The notes beneath the pieces were generated by a model. The model did no database searches. It worked only from the letters and a program-made list of their open reading frames with translations, and was not told the origin of the DNA. A stretch of DNA of 64,000 bases, taken from the NCBI RefSeq assembly GCF_963259705.1, contig NC_081847.1, positions 69,647,754 through 69,711,753 of the forward strand, in the 5' to 3' direction. Origin of the DNA: Myotis daubentonii (Eukaryota > Chordata > Mammalia > Chiroptera > Vespertilionidae). Both the position numbers and the translations under genes were made by a program. Shown in pieces: positions 22,385 through 33,169 of this stretch. How positions within the stretch are numbered: position 1 is the first letter of the stretch; each line of letters opens with the position of its first letter.

Positions 22385-22680
22385 GAAGCCTCCCCGGGAG
22401 AGAGTGCGGCCCTGGGTTCATATATAATATGTAACGTCAGATTTAAATGTCACTGCTGCAGGCGGCTGACCCGGGTCCCCACACAATGGGCCGCGAGGGG
22501 CGCCTCCGCTGCCTCTTCATCTTCCTGGCAGTTGCTGACCAAAAGAAGGGAGATTTGGTTCCTTAAAAAACTAAACAGTGTTGAGCACTCTGGTGTTGCC
22601 TGGGCAACAGCTGAGGGGGAGAGAGAAGCATCTTATTGTTTAAAGTTATTCTTGTTCCATTTCAAAGGCCTGTTCTGAAA
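22385..22680. promoter_or_regulatory. Candidate regulatory block with an RFX-type palindrome
   Basis: Repeat-free. Contains GTTGCCTGGGCAAC (22595-22608), an RFX-like palindrome with a one-base-pair central change, plus TATATAATATGTAACGTCAG and TCTTATTGTTTAAAG. Its composition differs from the GC-rich flanks. Confidence 0.4.
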
Positions 22681-23280
22681 AGGACTGCATTGTCCAAGCA
22701 GCCCGGCTGGTCCTCTCTCTCCTCTGGCCTGCTGTGCGTTCCCAGTCCTGCTTCCCCTCAGTCCTCAGCCGCACTGCCCAGCCCCAGGCAGTGGGGATGG
22801 TCACAGCCGTGCTGGACAACTGGGCACCAGAGACAAGTTCCTTCCTATGCTCTCTGCCTTCTCCCCCAGGCCCAGCAGGGCTCATGCCACATGGAGCATC
22901 CATGTTCCCCGGGCCTGGGCTGCTTTTCCAGCCCCCCGCCCCCTCCCCCCCCCCCCCCCGCCACTGTGGGTATATGCACAGGAGTGTGGCTCAGTGACTT
23001 CGGGGTCGGCTCACAGAAGTGCCTGATCCTGGGGGCATGGGATCAGCCATATCACAGAGGTGGGCATCTTGCTTCTGAAGCCCAGCCAGGAGTGAGATGA
23101 AGGTGGTCATGGTCATTGCTTGGGGGAAGCCAAGTGGTACCTTGTGTCCCTCTGCCCCTTATGTGCCATTGCATTGGAATTGCTAACTCGTTCCTTTTCC
23201 CCATGAGACCGTCAACCCCCCAACAGCAGGCTGTGTCTATTCATCCCTGTGCATTCTTGTAAACTGCCTCAAATCCTTTC
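22681..23280. other. Unique intergenic sequence, nothing recognised
   Basis: GC-rich with a long C run at 22950-22970. No repeat family, promoter or conserved open frame was identified. Confidence 0.5.
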
Positions 23281-23289
23281 AGGAGCAAG

Positions 23290-23575
23290 GCAAATTCTGA
23301 AAATCCAGATGAGATGTACATATATTTTTAATTAAAAAATGTTTAGTGAATATATATGCATGATACAAAATTCAGAAGGTTTTAAAGGAATAAATATCCA
23401 TGACTTCTGGTACCCATTTTCCCTCTGGGGGGATAATCATGGTTTCCAGCTTTCAATGTATCCTTCCAGAGATATTCTGTTCAGATAGAGGCAAATGGGT
23501 ATCAAAAACATTATTCACATGCCTAGCTCCTGTGTCTAGCACAGGGTCCGGCACATAATAGATACTTTATAAAAC
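23290..23575. repeat. Old L1 3'-end fragment (L1M type)
   Basis: ATATGCATGATACAAAATTC, AGGTTTTAAAGGAATAAAT and TGTATCCTTCCAGAGATATT are typical of the 3' region of ancient mammalian L1 copies. It leads into a tetranucleotide array, probably seeded from the repeat tail or a neighbouring MIR end (GGCACATAATAGATACTT). Confidence 0.6.
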
Positions 23576-23579
23576 TTTG

Positions 23580-23942
23580 TCAGATAGACGGATGCACAAA
23601 CAAACAGGTTGGATGGATAGGTGGATGGTGGATGAGTGGGTGGGTGGATGGATGAATGGTGGATGGACAGATAGGTGGGTAGTTAGATGGATAAATGGAT
23701 GAGTGAATGATTGGATAGATGGATGGATGTAGGATTGATGGATGGATGGGTGGATGAGTAGGTGGATGGATGGATAGATGAAGGGATGGATGGATGGATG
23801 GTGGCTGGATAGTTGGGTGAATGGATAGTTGGATGAATGATAGATGGATGGGAGACAGATGGATGAATGGGTGAATAAGTGAGTGGATGGATGGATGGAT
23901 GGATGGATGGAGGGCTGGGTGGGCAGGTAGGTGGATAGGTAC
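23580..23942 (+). repeat. (GGAT)n / (GATG)n degenerate tetranucleotide array
   Basis: About 360 bp of GGAT-based units with many substitutions. The purest part is (GGAT)n near 23885-23910. The minus-strand [11 protein letters not shown] reading frame is a by-product of the array. Confidence 0.9.
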
Positions 23943-24069
23943 AGCTCTTTTTTTTCCCCCCAGATGTCTATGTTCCCCAATAAGAAGTTCCTTCAGAGTA
24001 AGATGGCAGATCCAGCATTAGACATGTTGAATCTCAAGGGCCTGTGTTATTCAGATGGAGACATCCAAT

Positions 24070-24560
24070 AAGCAGCTGAATGGTGGTTTTATCAGGTAAG
24101 AGTTTTATTCTGCTGCTAACAGAGACCCAACTACAATGGCTTGAATCCATTTTCTTTTTCTCAGGATGAGAAGTTCTGATAGAGGTAGAGCCCCCAGGGA
24201 TATCAGGGTTGAGGTCACTGTGATGCCCTTGATCTTTCCCTCATGGTCTCAAAAAAGAGCTTTTGGGGGAAGGAGCCTCCCCATCACGTCTGTGTTCTAG
24301 GGAGAAAGAAAGAGGAAGAAGAGAGGCAGAAGGGTGAGTCAACCTCCTATAGGAAGCCTGTTCCTGGAAGTCCCGCCCAGTGACTTTTAATTATATCTCC
24401 CTGGCAACTCCTAGATGCAAAGGGCACTGGGATATGTGGCTTTTAAGGTGTGGACATTATTCCCAGATAATATTGGGGATCTATTCTATTAGTAAGGAGG
24501 AAAGGGGAACTGGGTAGAGTCAGCAACTAGCAGCCTCTGCTACCTGGGTGGAGAGTTAGA
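24070..24560. repeat. Unclassified ancient interspersed repeat
   Basis: The order GAGACCCAACTACAATGGC, GAAGTTCTGATAGAGG, CCCAGTGACTTTTAATTATA, GGCAACTCCTAGATGCAAAG, GGCACTGGGATATGTGGC, GACTCAGC-like end resembles an old dispersed mammalian repeat I have seen before but cannot name with confidence. Confidence 0.4.
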
Positions 24561-24679
24561 GGAGAGTTCTGGGCTGAGGATGGACACAGCAGGAAGGTGC
24601 ACCCAGGGAAGAGCATATGCTAAGGCACAGAGGTGTGAAAGCTCGGGTGCATCCGCATTCTCATTCTGGCTAAGTCCTG

Positions 24680-25000
24680 TTGGCTCCAGCTTCTAAACTT
24701 CTCCAGAAAGGAACCACTTCTCCCCTCCTGCCCTGGTCCAAGCCACCATGATCTTCACCTGGATCAGAGCAGCAGCCTTGTACCTGGTCTCCCTGCTCCC
24801 TTCTGGCCCACTGCCCAGTGCCCGGTTCTCTGTCCAACATTTACAGTGACTCCTGATCCATACATTGGAGACTGGCTCCCTGCTCAACACCCTACAGAAG
24901 CTTCCATCTCACTCCGAATGAGACCCCAAGCCCTCACCAAGGCCTGCAAGGGGTTCCGTGCTTCCTCTCCTATAGATGGCCGGAACAGCACCAGGTGTCT
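24680..25000 (+). repeat. L2 LINE fragment (sense)
   Basis: CTGGTCCAAGCCACCATGATC, CACCTGGATCAGAGCAGCAG, TGGTCTCCCTGCTCCC and the CACCAAGGCCTGCAAGG stretch follow the sense order of the L2 3' region. Confidence 0.7.
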
Positions 25001-25217
25001 GACCCTTGGGGTCAGACCAAACCTGGGTTCAGCAACCTCAGTACTTGGGTTCTGGCAAGGAAAGAATTCAGAGTCTACTAGACCCAAACTGTAAGAGCAC
25101 ATTTATTGGGTAAATTACAGAGGTAGAAAAAGTAAGTCCTAGAAGAAATGGTCTTAGCAAACAAGTTCTAGAGGTAGAGGAAGGGCCCTTGAGGAGTGAG
25201 GAAGCTAATGGTAAGTG

Positions 25218-25258
25218 CCTGGGGCAGGGAAGGGGAGGGGAAGGGGAAGGGGAAGGCA
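25218..25258 (+). repeat. Short (GGGGAA)n purine tract
   Basis: About 40 bp built of GGGAAGGGGA and GGGGAA units, a minor relative of the large GGGAA array at 26981. Confidence 0.8.
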
Positions 25259-25599
25259 CAGGTGTGCTTCCCAGAGGGAGAGGCACTGGGTCCTCTCCCT
25301 AAGGGTTTTAAGGGTGGAGATTTTAGGGGAGGTCCCAGGGGGAGATCTCCATAGAATATTCAGCAGTTTTCCAGGAGTGTCCTTTCAGAGTTGTGGTCTC
25401 CACCAATTGATTGGTCAGCACCCGGGCAGGGGGTCATTATTCAATGCAGCTGGTCCTGAGTCTGGTTTTGTGGTTTTTCTGGGCTGGGAACTGAAATACA
25501 ACTGAGGCCTAGATGTTATCTCTGGGGAGGGAGGGTCAGGAGAGTCACCCTGGGGCTGAGGTCCCACCTACAGTTGATTGTCCGTTGCGAGGCACCTGG

Positions 25600-25905
25600 G
25601 GCTTTCCACCTGGTGACCATCCGTTCCTGGCCCACCGTCCTTGCTCTGCTCACGTCTGTCTAACTGCCTACAACTCCTCTGTCTCTCCCCGTTGGTCACT
25701 TCACTCCAGCCAGGCTGCCTTCTGGCTGCTTCCCAGGCCACTCGCTGTTCACACGCCCAGAGTGAGCATCATTCAGAAGCTTCTCGTGGAGGCTCCTCTG
25801 CCTCCTCCAGGTCAAATGTCACCTCCCCCGGAGAGGAGAGCCCCCTGACCATTCCACCCGGCCCCCTCCTTGCCATCACTCTCTTCTCCAGGATTTAACC
25901 CATTT
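25600..25905 (+). repeat. L2 LINE, first half (interrupted)
   Basis: Sense L2: TAACTGCCTACAACTCC, AGGTCAAATGTCACCTCC, GGAGAGGAGAGCCCCCTGACC. The element continues at about 26390 after a younger insertion. Confidence 0.7.
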
Positions 25906-25909
25906 GGGA

Positions 25910-26388
25910 CCACAGGCTCCTAGGCCTCTGGTGAAGCCGAGAGACCCCTTCCCAGATGCGGGGGAAAATATGTAGCATTACAAAGGAAATCAATTATATT
26001 GAAATACAGTTTTCAAAACATTTGCAAAACAAATGTGTGATGTAGTGCTACAGTGCTTCTTTATTAATGCATTAAATAACCAGATCTGGAGGCAGCTCTA
26101 GTAACCACCACAATTTTGAAGCAATGATGAGTGTCAATGGTATTTTGAAACATCCACAACAACTCTAACATGATAGGAAGTATCTGATTTCTGCTGGCGA
26201 CAGTCACAGGCATTGCTAATACGACCAAGGTGTGTGGCCAACATTTATCACTGGAGAGAAACGCTGTATTTCAGTTAAAGGTTAATGTAACAAAAAAGCT
26301 AATTTCCGCCCCCCCCCCCCCCGCCCCCTAACTTCACCAACTCCATGAATTCTGTCTATGGATCCCTTGGGGGGAGTCTGGGTTCTTG
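25910..26388. mobile_element. Old DNA-transposon-like insertion within the L2
   Basis: AT-rich block with CAATTATATTGAAATACAG, CTTCTTTATTAATGCATTAA, TAGTAACCACCACAATTTTG and GAATTCTGTCTATGGATCCC. Its edges (GACCACAGGCTCC... and ...GGATCCCTTGGGGGG) resemble hAT-type termini. It splits one L2 copy in two, so it is younger than the L2. I cannot name the family. Confidence 0.5.
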
Positions 26389-26389
26389 T

Positions 26390-26562
26390 GTATTTTTTAA
26401 GTCTCTTTCTTTGCTTGACATTACACATTTATTTGTTAACTTGCTTACTGTCAGTGTCTCCCAGGAGAGTAGAGATTGGATCTGTTCTGCTCGCTGCTGT
26501 CTCTTCAGTACCTAGAACACTGCCAGACACATGAGTGATCAATAAATATTTTTTCTTTTTTA
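26390..26562 (+). repeat. L2 LINE, second half with 3' end
   Basis: GTCTCCCAGGAGAGTAGAG, CTCGCTGCTGTCTCTTCAGTA, TAGAACACTGCCAGACAC and GATCAATAAATATT are the L2 terminal phrases, continuing the copy at 25600-25905. Confidence 0.75.
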
Positions 26563-26564
26563 AA

Positions 26565-26760
26565 TGAACAAGCAAGAGAGATAAGGCTGGAGAGACAGGG
26601 AGGCTGGAGCTAGATGTGAAGGGCCTTGAATGTCACACTCAGGAGTGTGGGTGGGACCCCGGGAGGGGAAATGGGCCCCGGGCAGGTCACTGTCCCAGGG
26701 CAGCCAGGCTGACAGGATGACAGGGAGGTGAGTGGACTGAGCCTGCCTTCGGAGGCAGCT
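26565..26760 (-). repeat. L2 LINE fragment (antisense)
   Basis: TGTGAAGGGCCTTGAATGTC, GGGTGGGACCCCGGGAGG and GGATGACAGGGAGGTGAG follow the antisense L2 order. Confidence 0.5.
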
Positions 26761-26980
26761 TTCTGAGGGAGGCTCAGGCATAAACCACGTCAATCGTGAA
26801 TGTCAGCAGGCACCTCACTCCCTGCTGGCCCGTCTCCTCCTTCCAGCCTCCCTGGATGTTACACAGGGAGCTTGCAGAGCCCGGCCCAAAGCACTGTCTT
26901 CATTCTCCGGAGAGTCCAGGGCAGTAATGGTGTGCCAGGCAGCAAGGGCAGGCCCGCGGGCTGAGGAGGCAGCGGGGACT

Positions 26981-27240
26981 GGGAAGGGAAGGGAAGGGAA
27001 GGGAAGGGAAGGGAAGGGAAGGGAAGGGAAGGGAAGGGAAGGGAAGGGAAGGGAAGGGAAGGGAAGGGAAGGGAAGGGAAGGGAAGGGAAGGGAAGGGAA
27101 GGGAAGGGAAGGGAAGGGAAGGGAAGGGAAGGGAAGGGAAGGGAAGGGAAGGGAAGGGAAGGGAAGGGAAGGGAAGGGAAGGGAAGGGAAGGGAAGGGAA
27201 GGGAAGGGAAGGGAAGGGAAGGGAAGGGAAGGGAAGGGAA
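26981..27240 (+). repeat. Pure (GGGAA)52 microsatellite
   Basis: 260 bp of uninterrupted GGGAA units on the + strand, with no substitution visible. One strand is wholly purine. Such arrays are very length-variable, can form triplex or G-rich structures, and explain the KGREGKGREG and PSLPFPSLPF open frames here. Confidence 0.98.
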
Positions 27241-27404
27241 GCCACAAAGGCTCATGGCTCGCCTTGGGGAGCTCCACGCTACCGCAGAGGGACCTGGTGT
27301 GCCAGACCCTGAAGCCAAGGAGAAGACCAGTCCCCCCTCCCAGACTGAGCTGGATACTTAGGGCCGTGGGTTCTACGGCGACCCGAGAACCCGGGGGAAG
27401 AGCA

Positions 27405-27935
27405 AACTTTTGGAATCAGACCAACTGGGTAGAATTCTGGAATGGCCACTTGCTCTTTAATCGCAGGCTCTTGTCCAAGTCACCTAGCGCTCCATACCTC
27501 TCCACGTCTGTAAGTGCGGGTGCATGAGGATTCAACGGGGAACATCCTGGATCTAAAGCAGCCGACTCAATCAATGTCAGGTGTGCGGTAGACAATCAAC
27601 AAATGGTTGCCCTGTCACTGTTAACCTATAGCAGATGGCTGGACAACGGGGCCAGTAGTCCCTCTACTGCTAGCTGGCACTACTGTAATAATAACCCACT
27701 TGATCCCTTGGAGCTGGGAGTGTAAGCTGGTGGCACAGAAGCCAATAAGACCAGAGTGGAGAGAAAAAACAAGCTCTGGAGACAGCAGATTGGGTTCCAG
27801 CCCAGCTGTGTGACCTTGAGTCAGCCACCTCTCTGAACCTCAGTTCCAAAAACAAGGATGGTGCCTTCTTCCCCTAGTGCCCACGTCTGTCTGTGAGGAT
27901 TATGGGACAGGAGTGATGTGTGAAAGGCCGCAGGG
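27405..27935. repeat. Two MIR SINE fragments (27405-27615, 27765-27935)
   Basis: First: TTTGGAATCAGACCAACTGG, CTCTTGTCCAAGTCACC. Second: GGTTCCAGCCCAGCTGTGTG, ACCTTGAGTCAGCCACC, TCTGAACCTCAGTTCC. Both are in the same orientation. Confidence 0.7.
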
Positions 27936-27939
27936 AAAG

Positions 27940-29280
27940 GGCCTGCCCCGAGGTCCACATGCACCACAGTGCCCGCGAGTACAGGATCACAGTCCCAGCC
28001 TGTGCAGCGGTTCACACGCTAGAGAGCCCTCCTTCACATCCATCATGCGTTGGAGCCTCACTCCAGCCCTTCAGGATGGACAGGGCTGCGTCTGATCCAC
28101 ATTTGACCACCGGACGCAAGAGCTCAGGTAGGGGTGGACTCACAGAGCTCTCTGCTCGGAGGCCACTCAGCTGTGAGATTCCGGGGAGCTGGGAAGCCAG
28201 GTGGCTCAGTTGCTGCCTCTTTTCAGGTCAGCCACTCGGGTGTGTATTCATTCAACATGTATTCCCCGAGCTGCGCCCGGGATGCGGCAGTAACTGGGCA
28301 GACACGACGCTGCTCTCGAGGAACTTGGAGCCTAGCGGCCTCAGGCTTCTTCCCACTCCACTGATCGCAGGAAGACCCCTGTCTGCTCCTGGTGACAGAT
28401 CAGGAAGTGTCCCGCGTGCAGGTCCCGGCTCCGTGCCCACCTGGGGCAGCGAGCAGGTCAGGACCAGAAGAGCTCTCTGCCCTTGGGGATAAATCACTAA
28501 CAAACCCAGAGGTAGACACTAGGAGCCTAGCATGAACAAGAACTCTCAAATGACGGATTCTGTGGCCAGAAGCGTTCAGGAGAAGCCACTCTGAGAGTCA
28601 GGCCGCTTTGGCACATGCTACAGGCTCTCGGGGAAGCCCGGCAGGAAAGACCTGCCTCGCCCGGTGCTTCCCACACCTGCTTGACCAAGTGAACCTGTAC
28701 TTCAAGCCACACCTACTCACTTCGGACGAGGCCAGGGCAGTGGCAAGGACGTAGTGCCTAGAGCCAGGGGCCTGGGTCCGAAGCCCGGTCTTAGATGTGA
28801 TTTGCACGTGATAAACCGTCAAAACATTATAACCCAGAGGAGGGAAGTGACTTGCCCAAGGTCACTCAGCACCAGGCCCAGAGCCCAGGCCTTCGAGTTA
28901 CTGTTAACGTGAGAGGCGTCCTGTGCTTCCTTCTGAGAGGCATAGCCTGACCCCCTTGCTGGGGGGGTTAGTTCGGGTCTCCTAGCCACGCAGGGCCTGT
29001 GAGCACATTACAAAAAGGCACCTCCTCCTCAGGGGTCAACACATCCCTTGTCAGGGCACGTGAATTGGTAAAGCAGGCTGGATTTCAGCCCCCAGCTGTC
29101 CCCTGGGCCAGGCATCCCATGGCAACCCTTGTTAGCCCATTTCTCCTCCTTCCCCCTCACCCCTTCCCTCCCACGGCATCCCCTTCACCTGAGCCGCAGC
29201 TCCCCACAGGGGCCCAGCTTGAGCTGCCATGGGAACCACCCAGTTGTTGGGCTGCATTTCCCAAGCCCCCAAGTGGCAGC
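27940..29280. other. Intergenic sequence, no gene seen
   Basis: Contains a short MIR core (28825-28900, ACTTGCCCAAGGTCACTCAG) and a MIR or L2-type end at 28245-28330. The remainder is unique and unremarkable. Confidence 0.5.
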
Positions 29281-29282
29281 GG

Positions 29283-29445
29283 CCAAAGGTGCTGACTCAG
29301 CAAACTTTAATTTATCTCACAGGCCAGGGGTGTGCGTGAAGCAATTAGTGAAATAATGGTTATGTCGCACTAAAAATTATTTATAGAGTCACCGTGCACA
29401 CAGCTGTGATTAAATTAGACAACCAGGGGGACTTTAACTGCCAAT
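29283..29445. promoter_or_regulatory. Candidate enhancer with a perfect MAF recognition element
   Basis: TGCTGACTCAGCA at 29290-29302 is an exact TRE-type MARE, the palindrome bound by MAF homodimers or MAF-NRF/BACH dimers. It is followed by an AT-rich repeat-free block with CAAACTTTAATTTATCTCAC, CAATTAGTGAAATAATGG, a CACAGCTGTG E-box and GATTAAATTAGAC. The block stands out from GC-rich flanks. Confidence 0.5.
29290..29302 (+). promoter_or_regulatory. MARE palindrome TGCTGACTCAGCA
   Basis: 13 of 13 bases match the T-MARE consensus and it is palindromic about its central base. It also contains an AP-1 site (TGACTCA). Confidence 0.75.
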
Positions 29446-30004
29446 GGAGCCGGCATCCAAGGCTCAGACTCCAGCTGGTTGGGGTGGGTGGGGTCACTTC
29501 TCCCCCTTCACTCACCGCCCCAGGCAGGCCAGCCCACCCTGACTCAGGCAGGGATAAGGAGGGTCTGCATGGGCAGGGGTGTGGGGAGTGGTCCCATCCC
29601 ATGAACTCTGAGCTGTCAGGACCCTTAAACATAGACAAGTCAGGGGCTTCACACATATCAGGCTTTGAAGCAGCTAAAACACCTTCAAATCAAGTCTTCC
29701 CCAGCCACTCAATGAGCAAAAGGGAAGTGGCCTGGGTGAATTAGACAAGATGATCCTGGAGCCACATGGGCTTGGCAATGACCCCAACGGTGGACCCCGA
29801 GAGCCCAGAGCGCGCTGTAAACCGTAGATCAATCCAGCCTTCTTTTGCAGGCTGCAAACTGAGGGCCAGAGATTTCACCACTCTTGTCCCCCTGGCAGGT
29901 GTCAGGAGACCTTTGTTCCAGCCCTGGGTCAGGGGAAGCCCTGGAGCCTTCTCTGGACCCAATGTATCCCCGGAGAGTTCGTTAGGGGGCGCCTACAGGC
30001 GTGA

Positions 30005-30235
30005 ACAAATGTTTCTTGAGCACCTATTGCATACTGGATACTCTTTCTATATTTATTCTTATTCATGTTTATGTTTATATTTCTATTTAGCTCCTTAAAA
30101 CATTACTGTAAGGTAAGTACTCCTGTTCCCATTTACAGATGGAGAATCTGAGGCTCAGAGAGGTTAAGGTATTTGCCCACAGCCACACAGCAGGTGGGGG
30201 CAGAGCCGTTTTCTAAAGGCCCATCTGACTCCAAC
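30005..30235 (+). repeat. MIR SINE, long copy
   Basis: CTTGAGCACCTATTGCATACT, CCCATTTACAGATGGAGAAT, GGCTCAGAGAGGTTAAGG and CCACACAGCAGGTGGGGGCAG give nearly the full MIR order. Confidence 0.8.
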
Positions 30236-30239
30236 CATG

Positions 30240-32585
30240 GGGCATTGTGGTACTTTGGGCATTTTAGGGCACCTCCTGGGTGCCCCATATTGTGGGGGAT
30301 GTGATGCTGAGAAATGATAACGGGCTTCTTTCACACTGGACCCTACGCCAGACACCGGACATGCACCATCTCATTTCAGCAGCAACCCCTCAGGTGCCCA
30401 TGGGGAAGCAGCCACAGAGCATTCCATGCATGGCTCCCAACCCCCAGCTTGTGAGTGAGTGTCAAGGTTTACGTCCTCAACGGGTCTCCGTCTTTCTCAT
30501 GATGCAGCCGCCGCACCCCCCCATGTAGGAGCCACTGTCCGAGCTACCTGAGTGATCCCAGGCTTCTCTCAGTGAGCGAGGAGGGGATTGGCAGCCCTAG
30601 GCAGTGGTGGCTGGGGAGGGAGTGTTGATGCCATTGGGAGGCCCTGACTCCCAGCCTGGCGCCAACCCAGGCCCCACATCTCGGCACTTCCAGCCTCCCC
30701 TTCTGAGCTAAAGATGGTTTCTGACCATTTCCCAAGAGCTGTAGCCTTGGTCATCTTTTAACAGCCAGGACCCTTTGCAGACCTCACTGGGCCTCTCTCC
30801 AAACAAGGCCCTGGAGGCTCGGAGCAGTGACTGACTGCCCAGGATTCTGAGGCCCCTCTCACCCACCCCCAGTGTCCCTCCTCCTCCTCTGTTCCAGCAC
30901 TTTCCCTATGCCCCTCATCAGCTCCATTGCACCCACAGCCGGCTCCCCTGCAATCACCTCCAAAGAGCGGCATGCAGCTCACTCTCCAGATGTCTGCTGC
31001 CCCGTGGATCCCCCCCACACACACACACACCCGGACCCCGCAGGAGGAGGGCTAGCTGTGGGAGGACATGGAATTGAGAACGCAGCTGAATGACCCTGTT
31101 GCTCCCATCTCTGGCCAGTCCCCCCAGGGAGTAACCTCTGACCCCACAGGATACCCGGCCCCTTTACTGTCCCCCTACCACTGCCCAGTGTGGCTCCTCA
31201 TCCAAGTCAGGGCCAGTGTCCACTCCCCTCTCCCTCTGGTCCGTCCTGTGTCCTGCTGCTGCCTCTGGCCACTTAGCATGCAGCCGGCTGTGTAGGCTGC
31301 AGCAACCAAATGAGATTAGCTTTCCTGCTAAGCAAGTCCCCACTCGCCACCACCCACAGCCCTGTGCTCAGGGCCTCAGGGCCGCCAGCTGTTTGCTGAG
31401 CTCCCACCGCAGGGAGGTCCCAGCCCTAGCCTTTCCCACCTCGTCCCCCCCCCACCCCCCACCCCCTCTGCCCCCTGTGGAACCCAACAGGCCAGTGAGG
31501 GAGAGGCGGGGCAGTGGAAAGAGGTGGGCAGAGGGAGGAGGGAGCCTCAGAATGCAAAGGCAGGCAGGAGGGCGTGGATTAGAGCCCTGCGCAGAAATGG
31601 CTTTCTTATCACCACACAACCTGAATTGCCAGGACCAACTCTGAAAATTGAATTGCCTCCCACCCTCCCCCCTGCCCTCCACTACCCCCTTCCCTCCGCT
31701 CCTAGTTCCCTCCCAGCCCCACCCCCTCTGAAAGCCCTGTTGGGAGAGACCAAGAGACAGATGCAGGAGACACCGAGGTAGCGAGGAAAGCAGCAGAGCA
31801 GAGACCCCACGCTCTGGGGGACCAGGAAGCAGAGGCAGAAACAAGGCAGGGATGGGAGACATCTGAGTGAAGGGGGCTTCAGCCGAGAGGAGGATGGCCC
31901 CACCCTGCTCATGCCCCTACCTGCCCCTGCACCCAGCTGGCCAGGTTGCTGCCTTCTCATCCCTGCTGGCCCTTCTCCAGTCCCCACCTTGGCGCCTCTG
32001 CAGGACCTGAGGCAGGGCCCTGATGGCGGGGCAGAGCCCTGGGCGGGTGCCCGCGGGTGCTTGGAAGCAGCCCAGTGAGTTCCTGGCAGAGCCAGGCTGC
32101 AGGTGGTGGGGAATGGGCTGGGGTGGCCAGGGGGCAGCCAGCTGTGTAATCAGGCAGCTCTCATAGTGGCCAGCCGGAGGCAGGGGGTGGGCAGAGCAGA
32201 AGCGGGGTGAGCAGAGGGAGGGCCGAGCCCACCTGCCTCCAGCGCCCCACTCAGGCCTCGTGCCTGGGGCTTGTTGCCCAGGAAACTCAGGAGAGGTTGC
32301 AGGAGTCAGCAGGAGACGGGCCCCTGGCGCGGCCTAGGCCAGCCTCCAGGCCTGATGAACATCAGAGGCAAGGTGCCGCTGCCCCAGCCTGAGCTGGTCC
32401 TGGCTCCCCTTCCCACGCCAGCATCTCCCTCTACCGAAAGCCTAGGTCCTAGGGCTCTCTCTTGAAGGGGCACCTGGCCTCTAACGGGCATCAGCCCCTT
32501 CCCTCCACCCCTCTCTCCACAGCCTCCCTCCCCCCTCCCCCTGCAACTCACCCTCCCACCCCCTTGTACTGCCCATCACTAGTCT
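30240..32585. other. Intergenic GC-rich sequence, no gene seen
   Basis: Holds a MIR piece (30310-30440), a short CA run (31015-31032), C-rich and A-rich tracts. Open frames at 31216-31644 and 31368-31862 have no recognised similarity. Confidence 0.5.
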
Positions 32586-32689
32586 AGCGCATGCCTGGGA
32601 TGGGCAGGCAGGCAGTCACAGGAGCCGGGGACCCGGGGATGACCATGTCATGGCCCCAGACCTTCTCCACTCAGCCACTCTCCTCAAAC

Positions 32690-32733
32690 ACGCACACGCG
32701 CACACACACATATTACACACATGCGCACACACA
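32690..32733 (+). repeat. (CA)n imperfect microsatellite
   Basis: Alternating CACACGCGCACACACACA, interrupted by TATTACACACATGCG. Confidence 0.85.
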
Positions 32734-33169
32734 CCTTCAAGATAATTCAGAATGTCTTGTTGAATCTCAAATTCACATATCAGCTCCAGAGACCTTTTAA
32801 CCCATTGTATGCCATAAGCGTCTGTAGACCCAAGCAGTGGGGCCTTCCCCACACGCCACGTGCGTCTATAAAAAAAATGTTTTCCCTAAGTGGCAGCCCT
32901 GACCAACTTTCAAATCATTTTGCATGAGAATTTTCAGCTGAAAATATTCATGAACTCCCAAATTGTGAGTAATATATTTATTTTTATAATATTCATTGCA
33001 AATTGATTTTTTAAATTAAATTCAAAATATTGTGGTGTGTGGGGATGGTTTCCATTTTGGACACATGGCAGCTAACTGGTTAATCAAACCCCGATTTTAC
33101 AGGTGGGGAGACAGTCCAGGGAGGGAATGAACTTATCCGAAGTCACATGACGAGGAAGCCCCTCTAAGC

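Noticed and set aside
23567..23980. Minus-strand 137-residue frame rich in HPSI and HPST
   Set aside because: Translation of the GGAT tetranucleotide array.
12640..26325. Homopolymer C or G runs (for example near 12645, 18941, 22950, 26310)
   Set aside because: Common in GC-rich mammalian DNA and prone to sequencing-length error; no function can be inferred.
23580..27240. CRISPR-like regular repeats
   Set aside because: These are simple tandem arrays without unique spacers, in a mammalian genome.
26815..27361. Open frames with KGREG or PSLPF repeats
   Set aside because: Direct translation of the GGGAA array in different frames.
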